The notes: a model not told the origin generated them from the letters alone. DNA of 64,000 bases from Sordaria brevicollis (GCA_033439795.1 JAUTDP010000013.1:124001-188000); one strand, 5' to 3'. Numbered from the stretch's first letter, positions 12,142 to 24,481 are shown. Numbers and translations: made by a program.

Positions 12142-15000
12142 CATTGTCGGAATGTTGGCTTTCAGTATGGCTTGATATTCCCTCACATCCTGACTCCCAT
12201 TTTTCTTTCCGATTTTCCTCGTGGACTCGACAGATTTGAAGTGGGGATTATGGGACAAATTTAGGGGTCCGTTCAGGGGTCCAGGGGCGTTTGGCAGTGG
12301 AGTCTGCGTGTTCTCGCTTCGCTTACCGGCGCTTCAGGGGACAAGGACTCCCCGGGATACTTTTTGCCGACGGACACGAGGAGACGATGATCTTTTGATC
12401 TCTGGCCAAGCTCACGACGCTCCCTCCGGTAATGGCCCGGGGCGGTACGGATCGGTGCGAGGTGCGCCTCGGTGGGATTGTACTCATGTGCTAGGTAAGG
12501 CTGAGTTCGGTTGTATGTGGCGTACCTATAGAGGAACCATTTACACAGTACCTTTGTGTGTGTGACTGTGGCGGACCGAGCCCCAAGGAGTGTCTCTGGA
12601 GTCAGGATGATAGAGTGAGGCATGGCCATGTGTTACCGACCTGTCTGCTTTGTAATGCCTACTGGATCTCGAATACACTCAGAATTGGGGACAGGTGAGT
12701 GAGCCCTGACTTTTGATGACCAGGCAGACGAGATGGTCAAGGGTCACACATGGAAGCCTTCAAGGGGTACCCTACCTACCGTTCAAGAACTCCGAGTCGA
12801 TGACGGGAAGCGAGGAATGAGAGACACCAATACGCGAGACGATATTAGTTGCAGTAGTAGTTGCCGTGGACGGGTCACTCTTGTTGGTCAACAAGCGCGG
12901 AACCAACAGCTCGTCCAACTGGCAGATTTGACAAAGCCCGCGGTGGTTGTTGGGTGATTCAAGGCCGAACCCATACAAGAGTGTTTGCTCCGTCACACTG
13001 CATTCCGTGCCAACTTGACAAGTTGCGCGAACGGGGCCGACAAACCGCCGACGGATGGTTTTGAGAGAATTAGAGGACTATAAGAGCACTCTCAAGATCG
13101 GACACCGGGAGATCCGGGAGCGTGGAGGTACAAGACTTTCTGTTGCTGGACGGCAGTGAATGTCGCTGTTGTACAACGGCTTCAGGGACAATGTCAGCAA
13201 CATGTCTAATACTATATGCCGCCGAAACTACGATTCTTTTGGGCCATTTCCAGTCTGGTAGTATTTGGAAGGCCAGCTGTCTCTGTGAAGATCTAAAGCA
13301 GAGTATAGGCAATAAAGACGGCACTGCCACAGGATAGGTATACTGGGAGTCGGCCGAATAGTTTGATACTTGGAGGCTTGAATGCAACATTCCGCGATAT
13401 AAATAAGGCTGTGATGATGCACATCAGCCGCCAACGTATGGGGATAAGATGCTCAGCCTCCGTGCGTGTCTGAATCTGAGCCAGATGGAAGTCTAGAGTA
13501 TGATCGGGGCTGCTGTCCATGTCGTTATGATGTCCAAATTTCAAGGATATTGTAAGGTAAACGAGAGGAATGCCTCTTACTCTCGTAATATTTCAAGAAT
13601 GGGAACGGCAAGTGGGAGTCGGAAAAGGAAGGGCCGCGCGGGTCTCGCTCTTTAGTCGGAAGTTGTCCCGCTCAAGTGCCACCTGCGGACCTCTAATGAA
13701 CGTGCTTACAGGGCAAAGCATTGCCGGTGTTTTAGTCGCGATATGTAACGGGAGTGATTGTTGATAAGCAACCTAGGTGCGCCTCGTCGGTCTCGATGAT
13801 CGCCTCTAGATGAGGATTCCCGTTGAAGATTCATTGTTTGCTCGTCACAGCAATGAATTGGAGGGGCATCTCGCTGAAATCAAAAAGAAACAAGTCCGGG
13901 CATGATCTTGCCCCTCCGTGGTCTAGCTCCAGGGCACTGCCAGTTGATCGACACAGGGTCCCAGCTGTGAGCACCCAAGAGTGGATCCAACAACAGCTGT
14001 CCGAGTATTTTGATTGGCTGCCCCTGGAAGTGCACTAACAATTTCCCATGTCACGTTTTCTCACCATCCACACTTTGACACGCACCGGTTCCCTTCCCGA
14101 TTGCCGACCCCCGAACCTCAAACCTCAAGCCATCCCGTCATTCCACTTCTTCAGCAACACCAATCACCCACCACCACTCGGGCGGCTTTGGGCTCCCGTC
14201 CTTTTTGCGCCTCCTTGTGATTCCCACCAGGGCCACCACCGTCTCCGGAGTATCGTGGAGCATGTATCTCGTTGCCTTGGGACCAGGAATGGCATGCTAG
14301 ATGCTAGGCATGGATTACCTCTTCTCTCCCACTCTGCAACCCTGCGGCTGGTTAGACTACTGGTAGGTAACTACTGAGGCCGATACATGTTGGCGTCGAT
14401 CCCCGCCTCTCTTCGTCTCTCTTGGACTACCTAGGTAAGTGGAAGACTGGAGTCCCGTCTTACATACCGAGAGTTCGTCTTCCCGTCTTGTCGTCTTTCC
14501 ATTTTCCTCGCTTCTTCCCTTTTCCCCGGGCATATGTCGTGTTTGCTCCCGACAACAACCCTCCTCCCAATCTACATCCCTCTCCTGTTTCACGTCGACG
14601 ACATCGGACGCTTTAATATCGCCAAGTGGAATGACCTCGCGTCACACCCACACCCCAACTTTGAAGCCTTGAGAGCAGCCTTGTCTTCCGTTGTGTGTGT
14701 TCGACTCGTGGAGACTTTCCAGTCGTGGACAAGCCAACAGCCAACACCGTGCGATGCCAACTTAGCGCCTGATATCATTCCCGTCCTCGACCTCTCTGCC
14801 GACAAAACAACCAACAGCTCTTCTACTTCTCCATTTGTTTGTCCTTCGTTTCGTTAGGTCCAGTGCTAATGGTACCCGGGGTACTGTTACCTGCCTACCT
14901 CTACCTTCCATCATTGTGCTCCGAGGTTCTTCGTCATCCGAGACACCGTCCTTCCCCTTCGTCAATGATATCCTCTCCCCTTGTTGTATGCTCTTAGTTT
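12142..15000. other. intergenic region upstream of the NRPS-like gene, no gene seen
   Basis: About 2.9 kb. Several frames of 60-115 codons exist on both strands, but none shows a domain, a splice-consistent structure or biased codon use. Contains further TACCT/AGGTA motifs (about 12775, 13770, 14427-14436, 14893). The last 60 bp before the NRPS ATG are strongly pyrimidine-rich. Confidence 0.55.
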
Positions 15001-15008
15001 AATATATA
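15001..15008 (+). promoter_or_regulatory. candidate TATA element (AATATATA) of the NRPS-like gene
   Basis: AATATATA lies about 40 bp before the ATG at 15045 and is followed by a CT-rich tract that runs up to the start codon, a common fungal core promoter layout. Confidence 0.4.
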
Positions 15009-15044
15009 CTTCCTCTTTTCTCTTCCCTTTCTTCCTCTCTCGCC

Positions 15045-18000
15045 ATGAAAGCCCCTTCGTCACAAAGGGTCTCCGGCATTCCGCGCATAGACACGACTTC
15101 GACCTGGACACAGCGTGAGGAGGAAGCTTCCGAAAATAGGCTACTATCGGTCATTGCGCAGATCCTCGACATCCCGAGAGAAAACATCCAGCTCCATGAA
15201 TCCTTCAGAGACTTGGGCGGTGACGACAGGTCCGCCGTGGCCTTGAGAGCCGAGTGCTTGGAGGTTGGCATTGACATCAAGGTTTCCGATATTCTTCGCT
15301 GCCCGACCCTCGCCGAACTCCAGACCTGTATCATACCCAAGTACGAGCACCCCGACGCCCGCCGCAAAATGTCCGACAATAATATCGAACCTCTTCAAAT
15401 ACAAAGGCCCGGGAGGCTGTCCGTTACCGCCGATGTAAAGGCGACTGCGACGATGAAACACTCGCGCAACTCGAGCCAGGCCAGCTCCGGCTCGCAAACT
15501 ACAGCCATGACAGAAATCGAAAAGGCATTAGGAATACAAAAGGAAATATCTAGGATAGCAACTGTGCGACCAAAGGCGGGCATTCTGGAAGGGAAACTCG
15601 TTGCCCTCTTCACTCTCTCCACCACTCAGTCATCCCGAGCCAGTTCATCCGATGTTAGCCTAATATCCCAGTCGAACTCCATCTTCGCCGGCACCCAAGT
15701 CACCTTTCTTCGCGAGGTCGCCAAAACCCTTCTTCCACCGGCAAGCCTACCTGATATATGGATCGTCTTGGAAAGCATGCCTCTCACCGAAGCTGGCCAT
15801 GTAGATACTCGACGATTGCGAACTTGGGTTCAGAATATGAATCAGCAGCTTTACTATCAGGTGTCCAATCTCCAGTCCCAGGTACCGTTGGAGGAGCCCA
15901 AAACGACCATGGAACGCTCCTTGCAGAGGCTGGTAAGCAAGGTGCTGGGTCTTTCTCAGGCTCAGATTGGTGTCAACCTTTCATTTTGCCAGCTAGGAGG
16001 CGACGAGACGACTGCCATGGAACTTGTAGCCCGGTGCAAAAACGAGACCATCTACGTCAACCCTTTGGAGGTGCTTGGATCCAATACGCTGTCGGAATTG
16101 GCCTCCATTGCCGAGTCTAGGAGTATCCAGGAAAACCAATGGGAGGAGGAAACTCGCGATTACTTCGACCTATCCCCCATGCAGCATTTGTATTTCGAGT
16201 CTTCCATGGGTGGTGACCTGAATCGCAGAGCTGCCGGCGATGGGACTTACCGCTTCAACCTAAGCCTCTTTCTGCGCTTCAAAAAGGATGTTTGCTATGA
16301 GGATGTCGCGGCAGCGCTAGAAGCTGTGGTTGCCCATCATCCAATGCTTCGATCGCGCTACAGTCGAGGGCCCGAAGGTTGGATGCAGCTTATACTGCCT
16401 GATGTTTCATCATCGTACAGCCTGCGCCGCCACTCGATATGCTCTGATCAGGAACTTGATACCGTTATCGGTCGAACCCAGCTCTCCATCGACATCGAGA
16501 AAGGGCCGGTCTTCGCCGCCGACTACTTTACCACCCACGACGGACAACAGTTGATATATCTTGCTGCGCACCATCTGGCTGTTGATCTCCCCTCATGGCG
16601 CATCATCATTCACGATCTTGACGAACTGCTGGACTCTGGAAGCTTCATGTCCCAAAGATCGATGCCCTTTCACAAATGGGTTGAGCTACAAAAACACGAT
16701 GTTCGAGGCAAAGATCCAAAGGAGTTCGTGCCCTTCAAGGTCCAACCGGGAGACTATACCTTTTGGGGCCTGCGAGAAATCCCAAACGCATACGGCGATA
16801 CCCAGGACATCAGTTTCGCTCTCAGCTCGGAGTTGACGACAATCTTGCAAAGTTCTTGCAACCAAGTCTTCAAGACTGATACCGTCGACATCTACCTCGC
16901 AGCGCTTATGCTTTCATTTGCACAAACGTTTCCCGAGCGGTCTGTGCCTGTGGTTTGGAATCAAGAGCACGGTAGGGACATGTGGAGGTCTGATATTGAC
17001 ATATCCGAGACAGTAGGGTGGTTTACAGCTTTGTGCCCAATAAGCCAAAAGGTAGAAGGGTCGGACGACTTCATCGAGGTCCTCCGACATCTCAAAGACA
17101 CGCGCCGGTCCATACCGGCTCATGGATCCAAGTATTTCGCGTCACGTTTCTACAACAACGCCGGGCCAGACACCGTGCGCCCCGACTGGCCGTTCGAAGT
17201 CATGTTCACCTACGCCGGGTCGCTGCAACAACTAGAGCGCACAAACGGCGTGATGGAACAGTTACCCCTGACGAGCAGATCTTTTGACTCCCCGACATCG
17301 GATATTGGGTCGAAGGTGGGCCGCGTAGCGTTGTTCGAGATCAGCGCCATGCTTGACAAAGGTATCGCCAAGGTGTCGTTTACGTATAGCAAGTACTGCA
17401 AAGACCAAACTCGCATCGCGCAATGGGCCCATAACTACGAGCACCTGCTTCTCGAGGCAATTGGCAGACTGAGGTACCACCCTCATGAGCTGACGCTGGC
17501 TGATGTTCCACATCTGGATGTCACATATGAAGGATTGACGAGATTCAACAAACAGCGGGTAGCGGGTCTGAAACTGGCAAGCGTGCAAGACGTCGAAACC
17601 ATCTACCCGGTGACTGCCGTACACCAGGCCATTTTGATCAGTCAAGCTCAGCGTCCAGATTCGTGCTATTTGCATGCGATATACGAGTTTGCATCACCAC
17701 ATGGCGACTCGATCGATATTGCCAGACTATGCAATGCGTGGCAGCATGTATGCATTCGACATCCAGCCCTAAGGACTATCTTTACCGAGAGTGTCAGCGA
17801 GACTGGGTTGTGGGATATGGTGATCCTTCGTCGGGCTTCGCCGGATATGCTGTTCATTGATACAGCCCCCGCCGAGGACCCTGTGTACGAGCTCGACAAT
17901 CTGCCACATCTCAGAACGATAGACAACAAACCGCTTCATCGCTTGACGGTGTGCAGAGCTCCGACTAGGACGTTCATCAAGCTGGATATTAGCACCGCGC

Positions 18001-21000
18001 TTTGCGATGTAAGTCTCTACTCCCGGGATTCTGCCGTGCACCTGTGCTTACGAATTACAGTCTGTCAGCATACACCTCATCTTGCACGATCTACGAAGAG
18101 CCTACGTCACCGAAAAGGCCATTCCCGAACCTGCCCACTTTGGCTATCCTCATTACATGCAGTTTCTGAGCGGGATACGTCGCGGATCCAGCGTTGACTT
18201 TTGGCGTGAAAGGCTTTCCGACGTTGCAACATGCATGTTCCCCAGACTTACCGTATCTCCTGACGAGCAGCGCTTCGTCAACTCATTTCTTAACCTGGAG
18301 GTCACGTCCTACGAACTGTCCGGGTTTACAAGATCTCACGCGACTACCGTCGATGCGATTGTCCGTTTGGCATGGAGTCTTGTGCTGCGCTGTTTCACCG
18401 GGTCAAATGCTGTGTGCTTCGGTTACCAAACAAGCGGCCGCGACACCTCGGTTCCTGAGCTACAAAATGCCGTGGGCTCATTTGCCAACATGGTGGCCTG
18501 CAATCACGAACTTACGTCGTACACACCCCTCAAGATGGCGCTGGAGGCCATTGAGGATCAACTCACGGCTAGCTTGCCGCATCAACACTTTACCATGGCC
18601 GAGTTGGAACATGCTATGGGAATGAAGGGCGGCGAGCACCTCTTCAACTCGTGCCTCACATTTACCGAGGAGCCCGCAGGACTGAACAGCAAGTTCACGA
18701 CCAGGACCAGCTTTGAGCTCAAGTCACTTTCGCTCAAGCAGACGTCGGATGTGGACGTACTCGTCAACACGCGGTTTGCGGGAGGGAAGCTGGTGGTCGA
18801 TATCGGACAACGGGTCATGTCCGAAGAGCAAGCCCTCAACGTGGCCAACACGTTTGGAAAAGCGATTCGCACCATTCTTTCCGCGCCACATAGTTCCATT
18901 GGAACGGTTGACCTATTCAGCGACCGCGATTATGCCCAGCTGTTGGCTTGGGGCGCTGATTCGCCGTCTGGTGATAGCACACGGGTTGAAAGCCTTGTTC
19001 ACGAACTAGTAAGCAAGCAGGCCAGCGCCCAGCCAAACTCTCAAGCTGTTTGCGCATGGGATGGAACTTTTACATACCAGAAGCTGGATGAGGAGGCAAC
19101 AGTTCTGGCACATCATCTGGTGGAGATTGGCGTTGGCCCTCATTCGGTTGTGCCTGTGGTTATGGAGAAGAGTCGGCTTGCTATTGTGGCGATTCTCGCT
19201 GTTCTCAAAGCCGGCGGTGCGTTTGTCCCTATTGATGCCCTAGAACTGGGCCTGATCCAGCCCATCTTTGAAAGGCTTAATTTCTCGAGGGTGGCGGTCG
19301 CCTCGGAGCGCGCTGCTGTAGTCCTTGGAAACCTTTTCGACGACGTTGTCACTTTGAACAACAACCTGATGGAGAGCCTTCCCCGAGATCGAAGATCGCT
19401 TACTTCAATGGCCACGTCTTCGGACCCAGCCTGTATTCTGTTTTCTCGTGTGTCCTCAGGGGAGGCACGTGGAGTTTCCTTCAGCCATACCGCTCTATCT
19501 ACAGCACTCTTGGGCCAGGGCCCCGCTGCAAAGATTGGACCATTGAGTCGTGTCATGCAACTCTCGTCTTTCAACGTTGACATCTGCGTTTCGGAGATCC
19601 TCACCACACTTGCTTATGGAGGATGTGTGTGTGTGCCGTCTGCGAACGAGCGGCTCAAGGACTTTGCAGGCGCTGTGAACCGGATGCAGGTCAACTGGAC
19701 TTACATGACACCACACCTCTCCCGTAAGGTCGACCCATCAAAGGTGCCGACTTTGAAGGCGGTGTGCTTTCGGACTCAGAACTTGGACGAGGACACATAT
19801 AGTGCATGGCATGGTAAAGTCAATGTGATTCTGGCTTATGGGCCGCATGATGTCTGTCCGCTGGGTATCTCCTTTCTCGAGGTCGTTGGGGCCAGTCAAC
19901 TTCGTAGTGTCGGTCGCCCGTTCTGCGGTAGCTTCATGGTCGTCAATCCCGACGACCGTAAGAATTTGGTTCCTGTTGGCGCCGTCGGAGAGCTGGTGGT
20001 AGAAGGGCCAACCTTGGGCTGCCATTACCCCAACCGGGAGTCTACCTTGGGCCCCATGTCGCCACTTGGACCGTCTGCGGGCAACACGTCGCGGTACTAT
20101 AAGACTGGACACCGTGTTCGATATACGGACGGCGGGTTGATGGAGTTTATCTCCCATAAACACGACGAAATTGTTAGCAAGGGGAGGCCAGTGGATACAG
20201 CGCAGATAGAACAATATCTTCGACGTTGCCTTGGACAAGGGGTTGATGTGCTGGTAGACAAACTGCCTTTTCGAACGGCGGATGACACGCCAGTGCTGGC
20301 GGCCTTCATCGAGTTTGGGGATAGTATCCTCGACGGCGAAGACGATCTGGCCTCGCTGGGCACAACAGCTAAGGAGCAACTGTTCATTGCCAGGCAGCTT
20401 GTCGAAATCGGATTGCGAAGCAATGCCGCGCCGGCGGGCATCCCGTCAATCTTCATTCCGGTCAAGCATCTTCCGATCACACCTTCATTAAAGGTCAACA
20501 AACGTCGTCTCCAAAAGATGATCAGCGGGTTGTCTAAAGAGCAACTCATCGCACTGTGCGCTGCCTCAACGTCCAACGACGGGAGGCTCACGTCCATCAA
20601 ACCTCTTCCGTTAACAGACAACGAAGAGCGCATGAGAGCCATCTGGGCAAAGGTTCTGGGTATAGAGGAAGCACGTATCCGAGCTTGCGACGGCTTCTTT
20701 GGCGTTGGAGGTGACCACGTGCTTGCTGCTCAACTGGTTACCGCCTGTCGGCATGAGGGTATATCGATCTCGATTGCCGACGTCCTTCAGAATGTCACCC
20801 TCGCTGAGCTGTGCAGGATGATGTCCTCCGTTGAGCCGCTGCAGTCTGACAGTGCAGTTGTATTGCCGGTCATAAACGCTTCGCCCACTGCAACCGACCA
20901 CAATGCAGTTAAGCAAGTCCTCGTGAAGAAAGTCATTGCGCCCAAAGTTGGTGTCGATGCCCACGGCATCAAAGACGCTGCCGAAGCAACCTCGACACAA

Positions 21001-23964
21001 ATTCGCCATATGGAGACCGGGATGCTCCGCGGTCGTGCAAATATCAACTACTTTACCTTCATGTTCACCGGCGCCGTCGACGCTAAGAAGCTGGAAGATG
21101 CGTGTCTGACACTTGTCACCATCCATCCCATCCTCCGCACCGCTCTTGTTCCACACAATCGAAAGGTGTACCAAGCCGTGATTAAGTCGGCTAATGTTGA
21201 GTTCAAGAGGCATACTTGCCCCGCCTGGAGGCTGAACACCGTCATGGAAAAGTCGATTCGGAAAGACCAAGCCTCACCGGTGGCGTTTTGCTCCCCGATG
21301 ACCAAGTTTATCTTTATCGACGGAGGGAAGCAGTCGATTCTCATTCTTCGACTGTCCAAGGCCCAATACGATGACCTGTCCATGGCGCTGTTTGTCAAGG
21401 ATCTCAAGAAGCTGTATGATGGAACGCAGAATCCACCTCGTCGTCCAACATACTGCGAGTTTGTCCGGTCTGTGCAGCTGGCTAACTCGCAAGGGGCCGA
21501 GGAGTACTGGAAGAAACTGCTTGAAGGAAGCACGGTCACCCAGGTAGTCGAACATTCGTTGCCGTACCGAGTATCGGCAAATACCAAGACTCTGCGCCAT
21601 GTGATGCCTCTTGGTTCCTTGTCCAGTCTCGGAATTTCGTACGAGACTATCCTGAAGAGTGCATGGGCGATGGTTCTTGCCAGTCTCTCAGCCTCTTCCG
21701 ATGTCGTCTTTGGCGAGCTTGTTGACGGTCGCCATGTCACACTCTCTGGCAATCAGTCGGTGATGGGAGTCATGGGGCCGACAATCAACCAGATTCCCGT
21801 CCGGGTGCAGTTCCCAGACACGCCTCTCACACCGTTGGGCCTGCTCCAGTATGTCCAGACGCAGCGGATTTCCAGCATACCCTTCGAGAACCTGGGAACG
21901 CTGAATATCGTGGAGAAATGCACGCCGTGGCCGTACTGGACGCGCTTTAGCACGCTGATCCAGCACCAATACGAGGATACGGCCATCGTCCCTGCGGAGC
22001 CCAAGTCGTTCCATCTCGGTGCTGCCTCGTGCAAGTTCACCGTTGTTGAATCCAGGGCGCAGGATGTTCCTGATCTGTTCATCAGGTCAATCACACGCGA
22101 GAACAATCGCGTCGAGTTGTCCGTTACTTTCTGCGTCGATCGGGTCCCTGAAACTTTTGCCGATGATGCGCTGCGGATGGTCTGCGCCACTATCAACCTT
22201 CTTACCAGCGTTAACATCATGCAACCACTTATTCCATCGGGCTACCAATACAAGAACATGGAGAAGAGGATACCGCTCCCGCTTAGAGATTTGCTGGACG
22301 CCTGTACAGCTCATAGCAATGCCGGTCGGTCAGATGCTGTTAAGGCGCTGACCAAGGATCAAGAAAAGGGCATTCAGGCCGTCATCTCCAAAGCGTGGAC
22401 TTCGGTTATTAACCCTAAGGCGCTGGGTGTCCCGGAGGCGCAAGTGCACATTGCTGCCTTCTTTGATCTATGGGGCAGTCTCATCCCCGCCGCCCAGCTA
22501 ACCACGCAGCTGAACCGTGAACTTCCCAAGGCCGGCATCCCAGGTGTTGATGCCACCATCACTGTTACCATGGAGGAGATTGTTGAAAACCCTACGATGG
22601 TCAAACAGTTCGAGCTGATTGCAGTCAAGGTGAAGAACAAATCATCCAACGGCGGCAGTGCCAGCCCTTTACCATCTCCTTTACCAAAGGGTGGCAAGGA
22701 TAAAGACAAAGAAAAGGGTAAAGACAAAGACCTTCATCTAGAAAACAACAACAAGCAGTCTGCAATGCCAGCAGACAGCACCCGCCTTGCCCCAATTCAA
22801 GCCGCCGTCCGTAGGAAACCGAGCATCAACCTCGCCGTAGCCAGCGTCAAGGGGACTTTCCGCCGATTCGCCTCCACCGTCGGCCGCTCAGGTTCGGAGT
22901 CCTCATCGTCCGCCAAAACCTCGTCATCATCTTCCGGTTCTGGGTCTGGAAACCAACAATCCACCACCATGGCCATTGGCATTGCCTCAGCGATGGTCGC
23001 CGAGCTTGTCTCGCCTTTTTCGCCAAATGTCGTGAGCGCGAATATTAATGCCCGTCTTGACGTTCCTGGTCGTCAACAGAATCAAGAGCAGCAGTCCCAA
23101 CAAAAACCTACCACTCAGCAACCGTTACGTACGGTTGATATACACCCCGGCCAACCCGCTTTTGATTTTAACGTCATCGACAGTCCCATCGGTCCGGTAG
23201 AGAAGGATGCCACCGAAGAGCTCTTTGAACCAGGGCTGCAGTTACTACCAGGAGCAGGCGTCGAACTTCCTTCATCGTCAACTGGACCATCAGGTCTGGC
23301 AGGAGGGAGAAGAGGAACAGAACACACCCTCGGCTCCTCAACCTCGGGAAGAACGAGCTTTACGGACGATGGCGGCGGTGGTAGTGCGCGAAGTAGTCGC
23401 TACAGCACCGAGGATGTGCGAGCCGGATACGGTGATGCTGACCTGCCTATTGGGTCGGCAAGTTCTACTTCCTTAGGTTACGGGTCGTTGAGAACCAGCA
23501 CTAGCGGGACCAATGGACACACCCACGGAGGAAATATCCCAGCTACAATCGACACAGCAGCAGCCAACGGCTCATGGCGGAGACGTGTCGCTGACCGAAC
23601 ACTCGCTAATGAAGCAGATGACTTGGTTTCTCCGTTGACGGCCGTTAGTCCTGGTCCGGGGAAGTATACCTCCTCTTCTAGTACTGGGAGGTTATTCTTT
23701 GGTAGTGCTGCCACTTCTGCTACCGGCACCGGGCTAGAGAATGGGAATGGGAATGGGAATGGGATGAAAAGTGGTGGAAATGGTGGGTTGATGGTTAAGG
23801 TGTCACCTGTTACTACGCCGAGTAGTCCAGCGGGAGGGGTGATGGCGGAGGCGATGAAGCAGGGACATGCAAATGGACAGGGACAGGCACATAGACGGAC
23901 GGTGAGCAGTGGGGGGTTGTCGTTGATGAAGAAGAAGATGGGGATGTCAAGCGTTGTTGAGTAA
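15045..23964 (+). CDS. NRPS-derived multidomain protein with all carrier sites lost (pseudo-NRPS)
   Basis: Exons 15045-18008 and 18061-23964, intron 52 bp (GTAAGT...TTACAG): 2,955 residues. Order: carrier T1 (about 30-100); isolated C-terminal adenylation subdomain (155-262); T2 (285-360); epimerization-type domain (372-830; HHLAVD at 509-514, TVGWFT at 656-661); C domain (850-1285); A domain (1298-1810); T3 (about 1830-1905); C domain (1966-2400); T4 (about 2425-2500); disordered tail to 2955. The carrier Ser of GGDS is Asp61, Glu321, His1874 and Leu2462. The C-domain His is Thr984 and Lys2088. In the A domain the A3 loop reads SRVSSGEARG, A5 AYGPHD, and A7 TGH in place of TGD; A10 Lys1799 remains. 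The frame has no internal stop. Normal peptide assembly looks impossible; a scaffold, binding or regulatory role is inference. Confidence 0.85.
23739..23764 (+). repeat. GGGAAT hexanucleotide run in NRPS-like tail
   Basis: About four GGGAAT units coding Gly-Asn repeats inside the low-complexity tail of the NRPS-like protein. Confidence 0.85.
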
Positions 23965-24369
23965 AGTAGTTGAAGGCTTGGGATGGTTTGAGTGGTCGGA
24001 TGGCCTGGATGGCCTAAAAGATGGCCGTGATTTGATTTGCTTGTAACTCGGTAGCGAGGTGTTTGGCGTTTGTTATTCAGCCCGAGTCTTGATGAACTTT
24101 TAAGTGTTTCACAAACCACTTGATGTTGTTCAAGACTGCTTGATTCCATAATGCGATGCGATCCGATCCGATAACCCATTCTGGTCCGGCTATATGAAAA
24201 AGATACGATCACCATGAACATCAACTGTTCATCTGATGAGACGAAAGAAATATGTCACTAGCGTAAGACACCTCAAGTCAATGAGGGAAGGAAGAAAGGA
24301 CAAAAAGTAGAAAAAGACGAAAAAGAGAAACACCATCACCCGAGCTCGGTGATGATGATGGGATGTTAA
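23965..24369. other. 3' flank of NRPS-like gene
   Basis: About 400 bp with the expected 3' UTR and A-rich runs (24299-24333) that give T-runs on the tRNA-Leu strand, likely its Pol III terminator. No gene. Confidence 0.5.
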
Positions 24370-24481
24370 TGACAAGAGTGGGATTCGAACCCACGCCCTT
24401 TCGGACCACGGAACTATCTCTGATAGAGAAGATTAAGGGTTAACCTTAACGTGGCGCCTTAGACCGCTCGGCCATCTTGCC
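24370..24481 (-). tRNA. tRNA-Leu (anticodon AAG) with intron
   Basis: 112 nt. Acceptor GGCAAGA pairs with TCTTGTC (one G-U), discriminator A. Anticodon stem CCACG/CGTGG with loop TTAAGG places anticodon AAG. An intron of about 32 nt begins one base after the anticodon (starts TTAACCCTTAATC), and its CTTAA can pair with the anticodon, as usual for nuclear tRNA introns. A long class II variable arm (TCCGAAAGGGC) and T loop GGTTCGAATCC confirm Leu. Confidence 0.95.

Noticed and set aside
12221..12565. 114-codon plus frame upstream of the NRPS-like gene
   Set aside because: No family features, no supporting splice sites; similar random frames occur on the other strand.
14014..14857. Possible missing N-terminal exons of the NRPS-like gene
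   Set aside because: The frames there do not read as an adenylation core, and a TATA-like element plus CT tract sit directly before the ATG at 15045.
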